Shown here: in pieces, positions 5,081 through 12,553 of the stretch
How the letters are laid out: every line of letters begins with the position of its first letter
Numbering within the stretch: position 1 is the stretch's first letter
From: Methylomarinum sp964442675
GTDB lineage: Bacteria > Pseudomonadota > Gammaproteobacteria > Methylococcales > Methylomonadaceae
Length of the DNA: 12,553 bases
Direction: 5' to 3'
Assembly: GCA_964442675.1 (NCBI GenBank)
Contig: CAYUAE010000052.1
Location: 1 to 12,553, forward strand
Translations under genes and position numbers: made by a program
Notes under the pieces: generated by a model
Database searches by the model: none
Told to the model about the DNA's origin: nothing
The model's input: only the letters and a program-made list of their open reading frames with translations

Positions 5081-8000
5081 TCAGGCGACCTGATCCATCA
5101 TCTCCTGGACAACCTCAACACTGTTCAGGCTGGCCAGGTGTTCTTCAACTGATGGAATTGCCGCGAGTGCTTCCCGGTTTATCCGATCCTGCTCAATAAT
5201 CCAAGCGGTAGACCCTAAAGCATTGATACTTTGGGTATCGCGTAAGGTCAATGCTTTTTTGTAATCGTTTACCCGTTTGACGGCCAGTAATATCGGCAAC
5301 TGTTCATCATTGAAACTGCTGTAGGCCTCACGAATATTTTTAACCAGTGCATCCTGGACCTTGCGTGGTCGCTCGGTGAGCAATGCGTAGACTTTTTCAT
5401 CCAACTGGTTGTCGTCGATAGCATCGATACCTTGTTTTTTCAATTGGTCTTTAACAATTTTCCGCGCCTTGTCGATCACGCTGAAGCTGTTGACCAGTTT
5501 AAACGTTAATTCGGTATCGGTCTCGCCATAAGCCGGCGTGACACCATCGAGTAACGGCTGGTTTTGTTCCCAGGCCTGTTTGAACTGGGCAATTTGCTGC
5601 TGTGCGAAATCAATCGCCAGCTCTTCGATCATGGCTTTTCGATCCATCGATTGCGCCAGATATTCAGCAGTCTGAGTTTTATACAACCACACAGAAATCG
5701 CAAATTTGAAATGCTGACGTTCCTGTTCCCAGTTATCCAGAATCATCTGCGCTTTACGGGATCCGGTGTAGTAGATATGCTCTTGCAACATGGACAAGAT
5801 AAATTGTTCATGTGACAGGGCCAGTTCAGTATCTTCAGACAGGCTGTGAATAATCACCGATGATTTATCATAGCGATTTTCAAGCTGGTTTTCCGGGTCA
5901 TACTGGTAGGCATTGCCGCCTGACATACCGGTACAAAAACCCTTGCCGAAGCTGCCAAGGTTGAGTACAGAACCGTTAATCATATATTCACAGGCAAAAT
6001 CACCGACGCCTTCAACGACGGCCATGGCGCCGGAGTTACGCACGGCAAAGCGGTCACCGGCCTGGCCATTGATAAAGGCTTTACCACCGGTGGCGCCAAA
6101 CAGGGCAAAGTTGCCAATCAGAACGTTTTTACCGTCTTCCTGGCTGCCGCCGCCGGGTGATTTGACCGCAATGATGCCGCCACAGGCCGTTTTACCTACA
6201 CCATCGTTACAGGTGCCGGTATGTTCCATCAGCATGCCGTCGTTATTGAATGCAGCATAACTTTGTCCGGCAGCCCCTGTCGTGCGAATAATCACCGACT
6301 CAGGCGCCAGATAACGGCGGCCATTGCTGAAACGGTAAATTGCGGGCGCAGCGTTTATATCCTGCTCGGAAAGCTGATAATTCAGAACACGTTCAATATC
6401 GATCGCAGTTTGTCCGCCTACTGATTTGTTACGGTTGTTGAGTTTGAATTCATCGCCCTCAATGACCACTTGTTTTTGTTTGTCTTCAAACAAAGCTTTC
6501 CGGATGCGTTGCATAAACAAATCATCCTTGCTGTAGTCCGCTTCCAGGTAGATCGGGTTTTGGATTTTGACCACCGGTACATATCTTAACAATGCGGTAA
6601 AATCCAACTGACCGACCATGCCGGGATGGTCGATCAGATGTAATAAATCGGTCTGGCCGCGAATTTCTTCAAAGCTGTGGTAGCCCAGTTCAGCCAGAAT
6701 TTCACGGGCTTCGTGCGCCACATTCATGAAAAATTGCGCCAGTACCCGTGGATCACCTTTAAATTCTTCATGTGCGGTGGTGAGTCCCGCCGGACAGCGA
6801 ACATTACAGTTTTTCGCCATCACGCAGCGCAGCATCATCAACGCGGTAGTGCCGAATTCAAATGAGTCCGCGCCTAGAATGGCTGATTTCACAATATCCA
6901 TACCGCTCTGATGAGCAGCACTGCAGCGCAGAATCACTTTGTCTCGCAGCCCATTTGCGGCTAAGGCCTGGTGGACTTCAGCAATGCCGATTTCAGGCGA
7001 CCGGCCGGTGTTTTTCAGACTGGTGACGGCGGCCGCCCCGGTGCCACCTGTGTTCCCGGCAACATTGATGACATCGGCGCCGGCTTTAGCGACACCGACG
7101 GCAATCGTGCCGATACCTTCAGAAGACACCAGTTTGACGACGACGCGAACCCGTGCGGCTTTAGCATCGTGAATCAATTGACCTAAGTCTTCAATCGAAT
7201 AGGTGTCGTGATGCGGCGGTGGACTGACCAGTTCGACTTTAGGTGTGCCGCCCCGCAAGGCTGCGATTTCTACCGTAACCTTGGCCGCAGGAAGCTGGCC
7301 ACCTTCGCCAGGTTTTGCGCCTTGGGCAATTTTGATTTCAATTTCTTCGATATTCAGATCGGCCAGGTAACCTGCCCATACGCCAAAACGCCCGGATGCA
7401 AATTGTTTGATTTTACTCGATTTCAGGGTGTTGAAACGGCTGGAGTGCTCGCCGCCTTCACCAGAATTGCTCATGGCACCGACGATGTTAGTGCCCATCG
7501 CAACCGCTTCATGGGCTTCGGCCAGTAATGCGCCGTGGCTCATGGCTCCGGAAGCCAGTTTTGGCGTGATCTCATGTGCCGGTTGTACCTGGTCTAAATC
7601 AATGCTTGCTGGTGCGGGTTTAATGCTGGCCAGATAGTGGTGTAACAGACTGTCGGTTTCAGAGGCGCGAATGTTCAGCGCGGTCTCGTCAAGCGATAAG
7701 GAAAAGTCTTCTCCGGCAAAACGGGCCTTAAAATGGGCTGCGAGTTGTTGCAGACGCTCACGGCTATTATTGTCAGTCAAGGAGACTTTGAAAGCGACAC
7801 TGTTGTCCTGCTGGACGGATAGTCCCCGAATCAAGTAGTTATTGTTGCCGCGCAAATTCTGACTGCCCAGAATACGGTCAAAATCGGCCTGGGTTTTAGC
7901 CTGGCGGACATCGACCGGAAAGTCCATGATGTCACGCAGGGCGGCCGGGCGATTTTGGCGTTCAGCATACAGGTTTTTCGTAAAACTGCGATAAGCCGGT

Positions 8001-10564
8001 GTAATACCGAAATTATCGATTTGCTCAGGCGTCAGTTTTTCATAGCCTAGTTTTCGATAGGCGATATCGCTGGCTTCCTTGGATTTTTGTTGCGGAATAT
8101 ACATGATCGGTTCATCGGTCATGTTGATATATTCACGCACTGCCGTATTGCCAAATGTGTGGCCGGCACCATCCTGACGTTCCTTGAACAAGCCGAGGAA
8201 CGGGATATCATTTTCATCTTTGACCGATAAGGCTTTATGGTGCCATTCGGTAGCACTGTCGGCGATGTTGATGTAATGGACGCCACCGACCGGTGCATCG
8301 ATATTCGGGAAATAGGGCTGTAACCGCGGTTCTTTGGTGTCCAGATAATTGGATTCGAAAAATTCGCCGCCGATATAACTTTCTGCTGTACACAGGCCAA
8401 ATTTACCCATGGTTTTCATCAGCGATTTGGAAATACCTTTATGGAAGTTGTCCAAGGCTTTTTGGCGGTCAGCAGGATCTGTAAACTGCGAGATAATCCG
8501 GTTATGGACACTCAAAGGGCAGATGGCAGATGCGCCAAATCCTAAGATACAGGCAATATCGTGCGGGCTGGCCGCCTGGCCGGTTTCCAGAATCAGCGAT
8601 GAGTTGAAGCGAATGCCCTTGTTGACCATATGCTGGTTGGCGGCGGCGACCATTAAAATAGCCGGAATCGCGGCAAAATCTTTACTGATATTTAAATCAG
8701 ACAAAATAATGATGCCGGCACCATTTTTGGCTTCCTGTTCGATTTTTTCGCAGACTGCCAGGAAGGCCTGTTCCAGAGCATCTGCATTTTTCTCGGAATC
8801 GTCATAGTCCGGGCGGTACAGTATGTCCAAGGTCACTGTTTTGACTTGTGTCTGGCGCCGAATCTGTTCCAGTTGTGTCCGTTGCAGGATCGGAGATTCG
8901 AGAATCAGTTGCTTGCTGTTGTCTTCTGCAAAGGTGGGTTTAGCGCCTAAGGCAACGCGTAGCGTCATGCCATCGCTTTCACGCAGAGAATCCAGTGGCG
9001 GATTGGTGACCTGAGCAAAACGCTGGCTGAAATAGCGTGACATGCCGCCTTCGTCCGGATTCAAGACGTTTGGTGTAATGCCATAGCCCATCGCGCTGAC
9101 TTTCTCAAGACCGACTTGCAAGATTGGGTCTAACAGGAACTTAAAGCTTTCCTGGTTTAAAGAATAAGCGGTGTGGCGTTGCTCGATACTGAATTCGTGC
9201 TCATCTGTGATCTCGTCAGGACTAACCTCAGGTAAATCGCGAATATGCAGGCTTCTTTCAGCCAGCAGGGCTTTATAGTCCTGTTCTTTGGCCAGACGGG
9301 CCATGACCTGATGACTGTCGTAATACTGTTTGGTCTGGTGGTCGAAATACAACATGCCACCGGCTTCGATACGGCCACGCATCAGGACATGCTCCGGCGG
9401 GAAGTCGATTTGTCCAGCTTCTGACATCACCAGTAAATAATCTTCGGTTTCAGCAGAACGCAATGGCCGTAAGCCTAAACGGTCAAGGCGAGAGCCGACC
9501 CGAATACCATCTGAGAAAATGACGGCGGCGGGGCCATCATTTTTTTCTTCATACAGGCTGAAATATTCCAGCATGGCACGCACATCTTCCGGCAGCGTCG
9601 TGTCGTTTTCCCAGGCCGGTGGCATCATGGCCAAAATCGCGGTGACGATATCCAAATCATCTTCGTTAATCCGGCGGGTCAGCGTTTGATCCAGTCGGGC
9701 CGAGTCGGATTGGCCGCAAGGAAAAATGATATGTTTGTTCTTTTGCCGGGCAATCGCGTTTTCACTGAGGCGGTTTTTCTTGTCGGTATTCAGTTCGCCA
9801 TTGTGCGCCATATAGCGGAATGGTTGAGCCATCAGTGTGGCCGGCGCGGTATTGGTAGAAAAACGGGTATGAAAGAACAGGGTATGCACCTCATGATCCC
9901 GGTCATACAGATCGGTAAAATAAGGGATGACTTCAAAGGAATTCAACCGGCCTTTATAAACCTGGGTGCGGCTGCTCATGGAAAGCGGGTAAAAACCATT
10001 CAATTCTTCACGGCTGAAGCCTTCAACTTCAATCGCAAGCAGTGCATTTTGAATATGTTTTTCAAATTCGTCTTGAGAGGCCTGTTTCAGATGTTCGGGG
10101 CGTCCGAAGATGACTTGTTTGATCGGCAACTGCGCCTTGATTGCTGCGTCGTTCAAGACGCTGTTATCGACCGGAATGTCGCGCCACAGCAAAATAGGAA
10201 GATTGTATTCATGTAAATACTTGTCCACCATGCTCATAGCGTCAGAATCATGATGCAGGTGGTCTTCCGGAAAAAAGAAATTGGCGACGCCAAACTGACC
10301 CAGTGCCAGATCGGGAATGCCGGTAATTTTCTGGAAAAACTTTAACGACAAATCAATATTGACGCCCGCGCCATCACCAATGCCTTCAGCGCTCATGCCG
10401 CCGCGATGCGGGATGGTGCAAAGGGCTTCGTGCGTTTTAATCAGCAAATCATGGGTTTGTTTGCCTTGTTTGTGGGTGATAAAACCAACGCCACAGTTAT
10501 CTTTTGATTGGTTGGCGTTGTACAGCATTTTTTTTGTGTCGTTCTGATGGGAAGTGGTCATCAT
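5081..10564 (-). CDS. gltB: Glutamate synthase (GOGAT) large subunit, long divergent form
   Basis: Family role: glutamine plus 2-oxoglutarate plus two electrons give two glutamates. Domains in order are a 23-residue propeptide ending before nucleophile C24 (CGVGF); class II glutaminase with HRGG, RFSTNT and HNGELNT (about 233-260) and GQSDSARLD; a central domain (about 530-800); an FMN-barrel synthase domain from about 990 (GAMSHG around M1008, SNSGEGGE, ASGRFGV, KPGEGGQLP, SPPPHHDTYSIEDL); and a GXGXG helix domain (about 1350-1620, GATGGKAF and FAVRNSGAMAVVEG). The protein has 1827 residues against about 1480-1520 usually. The excess is an insert at about 887-987 and a helical, charged extension after about 1628. 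Cluster cysteines C1247, C1253 and C1257 have C-x5-C-x3-C spacing instead of C-x5-C-x4-C. No ferredoxin-GOGAT loop is evident before ASGRFGV. No gltD is adjacent. The second Met (10561-10559) is an alternative start; a weak GGGA lies upstream. It may be a GltB paralogue rather than the main enzyme. Confidence 0.88.
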   Translation of the reverse strand: MMTTSHQNDTKKMLYNANQSKDNCGVGFITHKQGKQTHDLLIKTHEALCTIPHRGGMSAEGIGDGAGVNIDLSLKFFQKITGIPDLALGQFGVANFFFPEDHLHHDSDAMSMVDKYLHEYNLPILLWRDIPVDNSVLNDAAIKAQLPIKQVIFGRPEHLKQASQDEFEKHIQNALLAIEVEGFSREELNGFYPLSMSSRTQVYKGRLNSFEVIPYFTDLYDRDHEVHTLFFHTRFSTNTAPATLMAQPFRYMAHNGELNTDKKNRLSENAIARQKNKHIIFPCGQSDSARLDQTLTRRINEDDLDIVTAILAMMPPAWENDTTLPEDVRAMLEYFSLYEEKNDGPAAVIFSDGIRVGSRLDRLGLRPLRSAETEDYLLVMSEAGQIDFPPEHVLMRGRIEAGGMLYFDHQTKQYYDSHQVMARLAKEQDYKALLAERSLHIRDLPEVSPDEITDEHEFSIEQRHTAYSLNQESFKFLLDPILQVGLEKVSAMGYGITPNVLNPDEGGMSRYFSQRFAQVTNPPLDSLRESDGMTLRVALGAKPTFAEDNSKQLILESPILQRTQLEQIRRQTQVKTVTLDILYRPDYDDSEKNADALEQAFLAVCEKIEQEAKNGAGIIILSDLNISKDFAAIPAILMVAAANQHMVNKGIRFNSSLILETGQAASPHDIACILGFGASAICPLSVHNRIISQFTDPADRQKALDNFHKGISKSLMKTMGKFGLCTAESYIGGEFFESNYLDTKEPRLQPYFPNIDAPVGGVHYINIADSATEWHHKALSVKDENDIPFLGLFKERQDGAGHTFGNTAVREYINMTDEPIMYIPQQKSKEASDIAYRKLGYEKLTPEQIDNFGITPAYRSFTKNLYAERQNRPAALRDIMDFPVDVRQAKTQADFDRILGSQNLRGNNNYLIRGLSVQQDNSVAFKVSLTDNNSRERLQQLAAHFKARFAGEDFSLSLDETALNIRASETDSLLHHYLASIKPAPASIDLDQVQPAHEITPKLASGAMSHGALLAEAHEAVAMGTNIVGAMSNSGEGGEHSSRFNTLKSSKIKQFASGRFGVWAGYLADLNIEEIEIKIAQGAKPGEGGQLPAAKVTVEIAALRGGTPKVELVSPPPHHDTYSIEDLGQLIHDAKAARVRVVVKLVSSEGIGTIAVGVAKAGADVINVAGNTGGTGAAAVTSLKNTGRSPEIGIAEVHQALAANGLRDKVILRCSAAHQSGMDIVKSAILGADSFEFGTTALMMLRCVMAKNCNVRCPAGLTTAHEEFKGDPRVLAQFFMNVAHEAREILAELGYHSFEEIRGQTDLLHLIDHPGMVGQLDFTALLRYVPVVKIQNPIYLEADYSKDDLFMQRIRKALFEDKQKQVVIEGDEFKLNNRNKSVGGQTAIDIERVLNYQLSEQDINAAPAIYRFSNGRRYLAPESVIIRTTGAAGQSYAAFNNDGMLMEHTGTCNDGVGKTACGGIIAVKSPGGGSQEDGKNVLIGNFALFGATGGKAFINGQAGDRFAVRNSGAMAVVEGVGDFACEYMINGSVLNLGSFGKGFCTGMSGGNAYQYDPENQLENRYDKSSVIIHSLSEDTELALSHEQFILSMLQEHIYYTGSRKAQMILDNWEQERQHFKFAISVWLYKTQTAEYLAQSMDRKAMIEELAIDFAQQQIAQFKQAWEQNQPLLDGVTPAYGETDTELTFKLVNSFSVIDKARKIVKDQLKKQGIDAIDDNQLDEKVYALLTERPRKVQDALVKNIREAYSSFNDEQLPILLAVKRVNDYKKALTLRDTQSINALGSTAWIIEQDRINREALAAIPSVEEHLASLNSVEVVQEMMDQVA

Positions 10565-10605
10565 GTTATCCCGGTCTTGTTACCGATTAACGTATTAAAG
10601 TAATA

Positions 10606-10634
10606 CTTATAAAAACACTGCATGGCTTGAGCAA
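10606..10634 (-). promoter_or_regulatory. Candidate sigma-70 promoter for gltB
   Basis: On the complement, TTGCTC (10634-10629) and TATAAG (10611-10606) are separated by 17 bp. The -10 matches TATAAT at five of six positions and the -35 matches TTGACA at three of six. It lies about 40 bp ahead of the gltB start, giving a short leader. The call rests on visual matching only. Confidence 0.4.
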
Positions 10635-10746
10635 TCAGGCTATGCAAATTATTTATGGCGACATGGTTTTTTTTATCGCCTCATGGTAGAGTCGCCTGAA
10701 ATTCAAGGTTCAGACGGCTTAACTTACTTGTTCTTATCTGGTTAAC

Positions 10747-10792
10747 GCAATCACTTTCACTGAGTGAAACTGCACAATTATACCGTGATTGC
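10747..10792. repeat. Nested inverted repeats, candidate operator
   Basis: Outer arms GCAATCAC (10747-10754) and GTGATTGC (10785-10792) are perfect complements. Immediately inside the left arm is a second perfect palindrome, TTTCACT-G-AGTGAAA (10755-10769). The set lies about 150-180 bp from both divergent start codons, upstream of the candidate promoters. Its symmetry suits a dimeric or tetrameric regulator; none can be named from the sequence. Confidence 0.5.
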
Positions 10793-10919
10793 AGTATTCT
10801 GTCATTTTGTGAGAAATGATTTGTGTACTCTGTATGTGGGTGCGATATAAAAGTGATTTAATTTCAATGATTAATAAAGTAAATTCATTAGATAATGTGA
10901 TGGGCGGATTGGGGGAAAA

Positions 10920-12134
10920 ATGACTAAAGATTATGATGTGGTAATTGTCGGAGGCGGCATGGTCGGTGCGACGGTTGCGTGTGCGTTGGGTGATACATCG
11001 TTAAAGGTCGCGGTGATCGAGCGGCAATTACCTGAAACCTTTGCGCCTGAACAAGCACATGATTTGCGCGTTTCGGCGCTGAGTATCGCTTCGCAAAAAA
11101 TATTGCAGACAGTGGGGGCCTGGGAGGGTATTGTTGCCAGACGTTTATGCCCGTTTAAACGTATGCGCGTTTGGGAAACAGCGGGGGATACGGAATTTAA
11201 CAGCGATGATATTGATTATGAAGAATTAGGTTTCATTGTCGAAAACCGAATCACTCAGCTGGCGTTGCTGGAACGGCTGCAACAATTCGATAATATTGAT
11301 TTAATGGCGCCGGCATCTATTCAAACCATTGATTATCAAGTCTCAGGTTCTCGGGTGACGCTGGAAAATGGCGATATATTGAATGCCAGAGTACTGGTCG
11401 CTGCAGATGGCGGCTTTTCAAGGGTGCGACAAGCGGTGGGCTTAGGCGTGACCAGTTGGGATTATGAGCAGCATGCGCTGGTGATTTATGTGGAAACGGA
11501 TTATCCACAACAGGATATTACCTGGCAGCGATTTGTGCCGAGCGGACCACAAGCCTTTTTGCCATTGACAGGACATTATGGCTCTATTGTCTGGTACAAC
11601 TCACCCGACGAAGTTAAGCGTTTAAAAAAATTGTCTGATGATGCGCTTATCGCCGAGCTGACACAAGCCTTCCCGGATTGTCTCGGCAAAATCAATAAAG
11701 TATTAGGGCGCGCCAGTTTTCCATTGCGGCGACAGCATGCGCAACATTATGTCAAACCAGGCGTTGCTTTAGTGGGCGATGCGGCGCATATGATTAACCC
11801 GTTGGCCGGGCAGGGCGTTAATATTGGGCTGCTGGATGCGGCGGCATTGGCTGAGGTTTTGATTGAGGCCATACAAAAAGGGGAAGATATTGCCGATGTG
11901 CGCGTATTACAGCGCTATGAAACCATGCGCCGTCAGGAGAATTTGAAAATGATGACGGTTATGGATTTGTTTTATCGTTTTTTCAGTAATGATGTGTTGC
12001 CGGTTAAGTTTTTCCGCAATATGGGATTAGGTTTAGCCGAACGTATTAAGCCTGTAAAGAACAAGGTGATGCGTGCCGCAATGGGGCTGGAAGGAAAACT
12101 GCCTAAATTAGCCCGAGGCGAACCGCTGCATTGA
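10920..12134 (+). CDS. ubiF: FAD-dependent ubiquinone-biosynthesis hydroxylase, UbiF-like (UbiH/UbiF/VisC family)
   Basis: This is a flavin monooxygenase that hydroxylates the aromatic ring of a polyprenylated ubiquinone precursor using NAD(P)H and O2, probably in a complex at the inner membrane. The 404 residues show the dinucleotide fold GGGMVG (11-16) with E34 ending strand two, the DG motif at D163-G164, and the GD FAD motif GDAAHMINPLAGQG starting at G286-D287. Regions WQRFVPSGPQAFLPL and MDLFYRFFSND-P-FFRNMGLGLAER are closest, from memory, to E. coli UbiF (C6 hydroxylase), which favours that branch. UbiH, UbiI or a broader-specificity hydroxylase cannot be excluded. A purine-rich GGGGGA five bases before the ATG supports this start. 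The gene is monocistronic as seen, and divergent from gltB. Confidence 0.87.
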   Translation: MTKDYDVVIVGGGMVGATVACALGDTSLKVAVIERQLPETFAPEQAHDLRVSALSIASQKILQTVGAWEGIVARRLCPFKRMRVWETAGDTEFNSDDIDYEELGFIVENRITQLALLERLQQFDNIDLMAPASIQTIDYQVSGSRVTLENGDILNARVLVAADGGFSRVRQAVGLGVTSWDYEQHALVIYVETDYPQQDITWQRFVPSGPQAFLPLTGHYGSIVWYNSPDEVKRLKKLSDDALIAELTQAFPDCLGKINKVLGRASFPLRRQHAQHYVKPGVALVGDAAHMINPLAGQGVNIGLLDAAALAEVLIEAIQKGEDIADVRVLQRYETMRRQENLKMMTVMDLFYRFFSNDVLPVKFFRNMGLGLAERIKPVKNKVMRAAMGLEGKLPKLARGEPLH

Positions 12135-12397
12135 GGTCTGGCTCTTTTATTTTTAGTGGCTCATAACGCTGTCATTTCCGTTATGCGAAACTTATTCATC
12201 AAGCAAAAGTCTGACGAAGGCCTGGGAGGCTGTCGCGTTGGTAGTGGGGTAACAGCGCACTGAAAATAATGTTCAGGCGGGACATCACGACGTTTGGCTG
12301 ATAGGTTTCGCTATCGCTCTATCCATTCTACAAAACACACTTAACCCACTACCGTCAATGACTTATGTTGTTGGCAAAGCTGGACTAATATAGATTT
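12135..12397. other. Intergenic region between ubiF-like and eptA-like genes
   Basis: No supported gene lies in these 263 bp. The region contains a 7-bp inverted repeat (CATAACG 12162-12168, CGTTATG 12179-12185), possibly part of the 3' end of the ubiF transcript but without a U-run, and the decayed copy of the dispersed repeat at 12300-12332. Any promoter of the next gene should lie near 12340-12395, where TAATAT at 12386-12391 is a plausible -10 without a good -35. Confidence 0.5.
12300..12332. repeat. Dispersed REP-like repeat, second and degenerate copy
   Basis: Read on the complement, this stretch matches 3161-3193 at 30 of 33 positions, with the core TAGAGCGATAGCGAAACC fully conserved. 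One outer arm is lost: sequence past ACCTATC no longer pairs with GTAGA, and one inner pair is A-C. The hairpin is therefore weaker than in the first copy. The orientation is opposite to the copy at 3162. Confidence 0.75.
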
Positions 12398-12553
12398 ATG
12401 AAATTTTTTACATTTAAAAGCAAATTTGGCTTAATTTTTCTGATTGCTGTTTTTTTTATCATTTTTGACAATGGCGCTTTTTATAGCCACGTTCTGGCCG
12501 TTTATCCACTGACGCTAAAAAATGCCGGCTTTCTGGCCTCGCTGATCGTGGTC
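12398..12553 (+). CDS. N-terminus of an EptA-like phosphoethanolamine transferase, cut by the window end
   Basis: An ATG at 12398 opens 52 codons that run to the window edge without a stop. The peptide has a short basic start (MKFFTFKSKFG), a hydrophobic segment (about 11-23), then F-D-N, F-Y-S-H-V-L, V-Y-P-L-T-L-K-N and G-F-L-A-S-L. This is the layout of the N-terminal membrane domain (DUF1705) of EptA/MCR-family lipid A phosphoethanolamine transferases, which modify lipid A phosphates in the periplasm. The catalytic sulfatase-like domain lies outside the window, so the assignment rests on this membrane segment. The ribosome site is weak, but no other in-frame start fits; an upstream ATG at 12365 ends after seven codons. 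Confidence 0.7.
   Translation, partial: MKFFTFKSKFGLIFLIAVFFIIFDNGAFYSHVLAVYPLTLKNAGFLASLIVV

Larger units (their letters stand above)
10565..10919. promoter_or_regulatory. 355-bp divergent intergenic region between gltB and ubiF-like gene
   Basis: No credible gene is seen here. The region is AT-rich and must hold divergent control signals. Features visible are a leftward promoter candidate (10606-10634), nested inverted repeats (10747-10792), a GGCGAC/GTCGCC pair (10657-10662 and 10691-10696) flanking a T-run, and a weak rightward promoter candidate. The last is TTGTGT at 10821-10826, a 17-bp spacer, then GATATA at 10844-10849 preceded by TGC, an extended -10 form. No perfect FNR box or sigma-54 -24/-12 site was found by eye. 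Confidence 0.6.

Noticed and set aside
6776..6830. A possible frameshift or one-codon error explaining the missing residue between GltB cysteines
   Set aside because: The frame continues through conserved sequence on both sides, and a whole codon would have to be lost. A sequencing error of exactly three bases is unlikely, so the spacing is reported as real.
8409..8807. A 132-codon rightward reading frame within gltB
   Set aside because: It is antisense to conserved gltB central-domain sequence, with cysteine- and serine-rich composition typical of shadow frames.
9686..10216. A 176-codon rightward reading frame opposite the gltB start region
   Set aside because: It lies wholly antisense to the strongly conserved glutaminase domain of gltB, has no recognisable motif, and looks like an open frame imposed by gltB codon use.
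12183..12263. A 26-codon frame starting at ATG 12183
   Set aside because: It has no ribosome site, no hydrophobic or conserved pattern, and lies in a non-coding gap; chance is the simpler explanation.

Overview
The window looks like chromosomal DNA from a gammaproteobacterium of moderate GC. Evidence for this is a YadG/YadH-type ABC exporter, an FNR with the enterobacterial cysteine pattern, a UbiF-like ubiquinone hydroxylase and a lipid A phosphoethanolamine-transferase start, all of which resemble gammaproteobacterial proteins. Two copies of a short dispersed repeat with the core TAGAGCGATAGCGAAACC remind me of repeats in methanotroph (Methylococcales) genomes. That placement is an inference from memory and is not proven here. 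I see no transposase, integrase, phage gene, CRISPR array, tRNA or rRNA.

Layout. Positions 1-42 hold the first 14 codons of a leftward gene, possibly Ppx/GppA-like. A divergent intergenic region leads into the rightward, overlapping pair yadG-yadH (208-1874). Facing it is a leftward operon (3016 to 1896) of two tiny paralogous membrane proteins followed by fnr. A repeat hairpin (3162-3197) separates this operon from a leftward cysJ-type diflavin reductase gene (3236-4975). A strong hairpin (5035-5063) lies between that gene and a very long leftward glutamate synthase large-subunit gene (5081-10564). A 355-bp divergent intergenic region with nested inverted repeats leads to a rightward UbiF-like hydroxylase gene (10920-12134). 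After a second copy of the dispersed repeat, the window ends in the first 52 codons of an EptA-like gene (12398 onward).

How the genes may work together. Most are housekeeping: export, oxygen-responsive regulation, ammonium assimilation, sulfite or other NADPH-dependent reduction, and ubiquinone synthesis. The most unusual object is the glutamate synthase. It has 1827 residues against about 1480-1520 for the classical bacterial large subunit. It carries an extra block of about 100 residues before the FMN domain and a C-terminal extension of about 200 residues. Its iron-sulfur cysteine spacing (C-x5-C-x3-C) and several FMN-site motifs are also altered. No gltD (small subunit) is next to it. 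The co-oriented neighbour is instead a CysJ-like NADPH diflavin reductase with no cysI next to it. Whether that flavoprotein feeds electrons to this enzyme is speculation, but it is the best candidate here for an undescribed arrangement.
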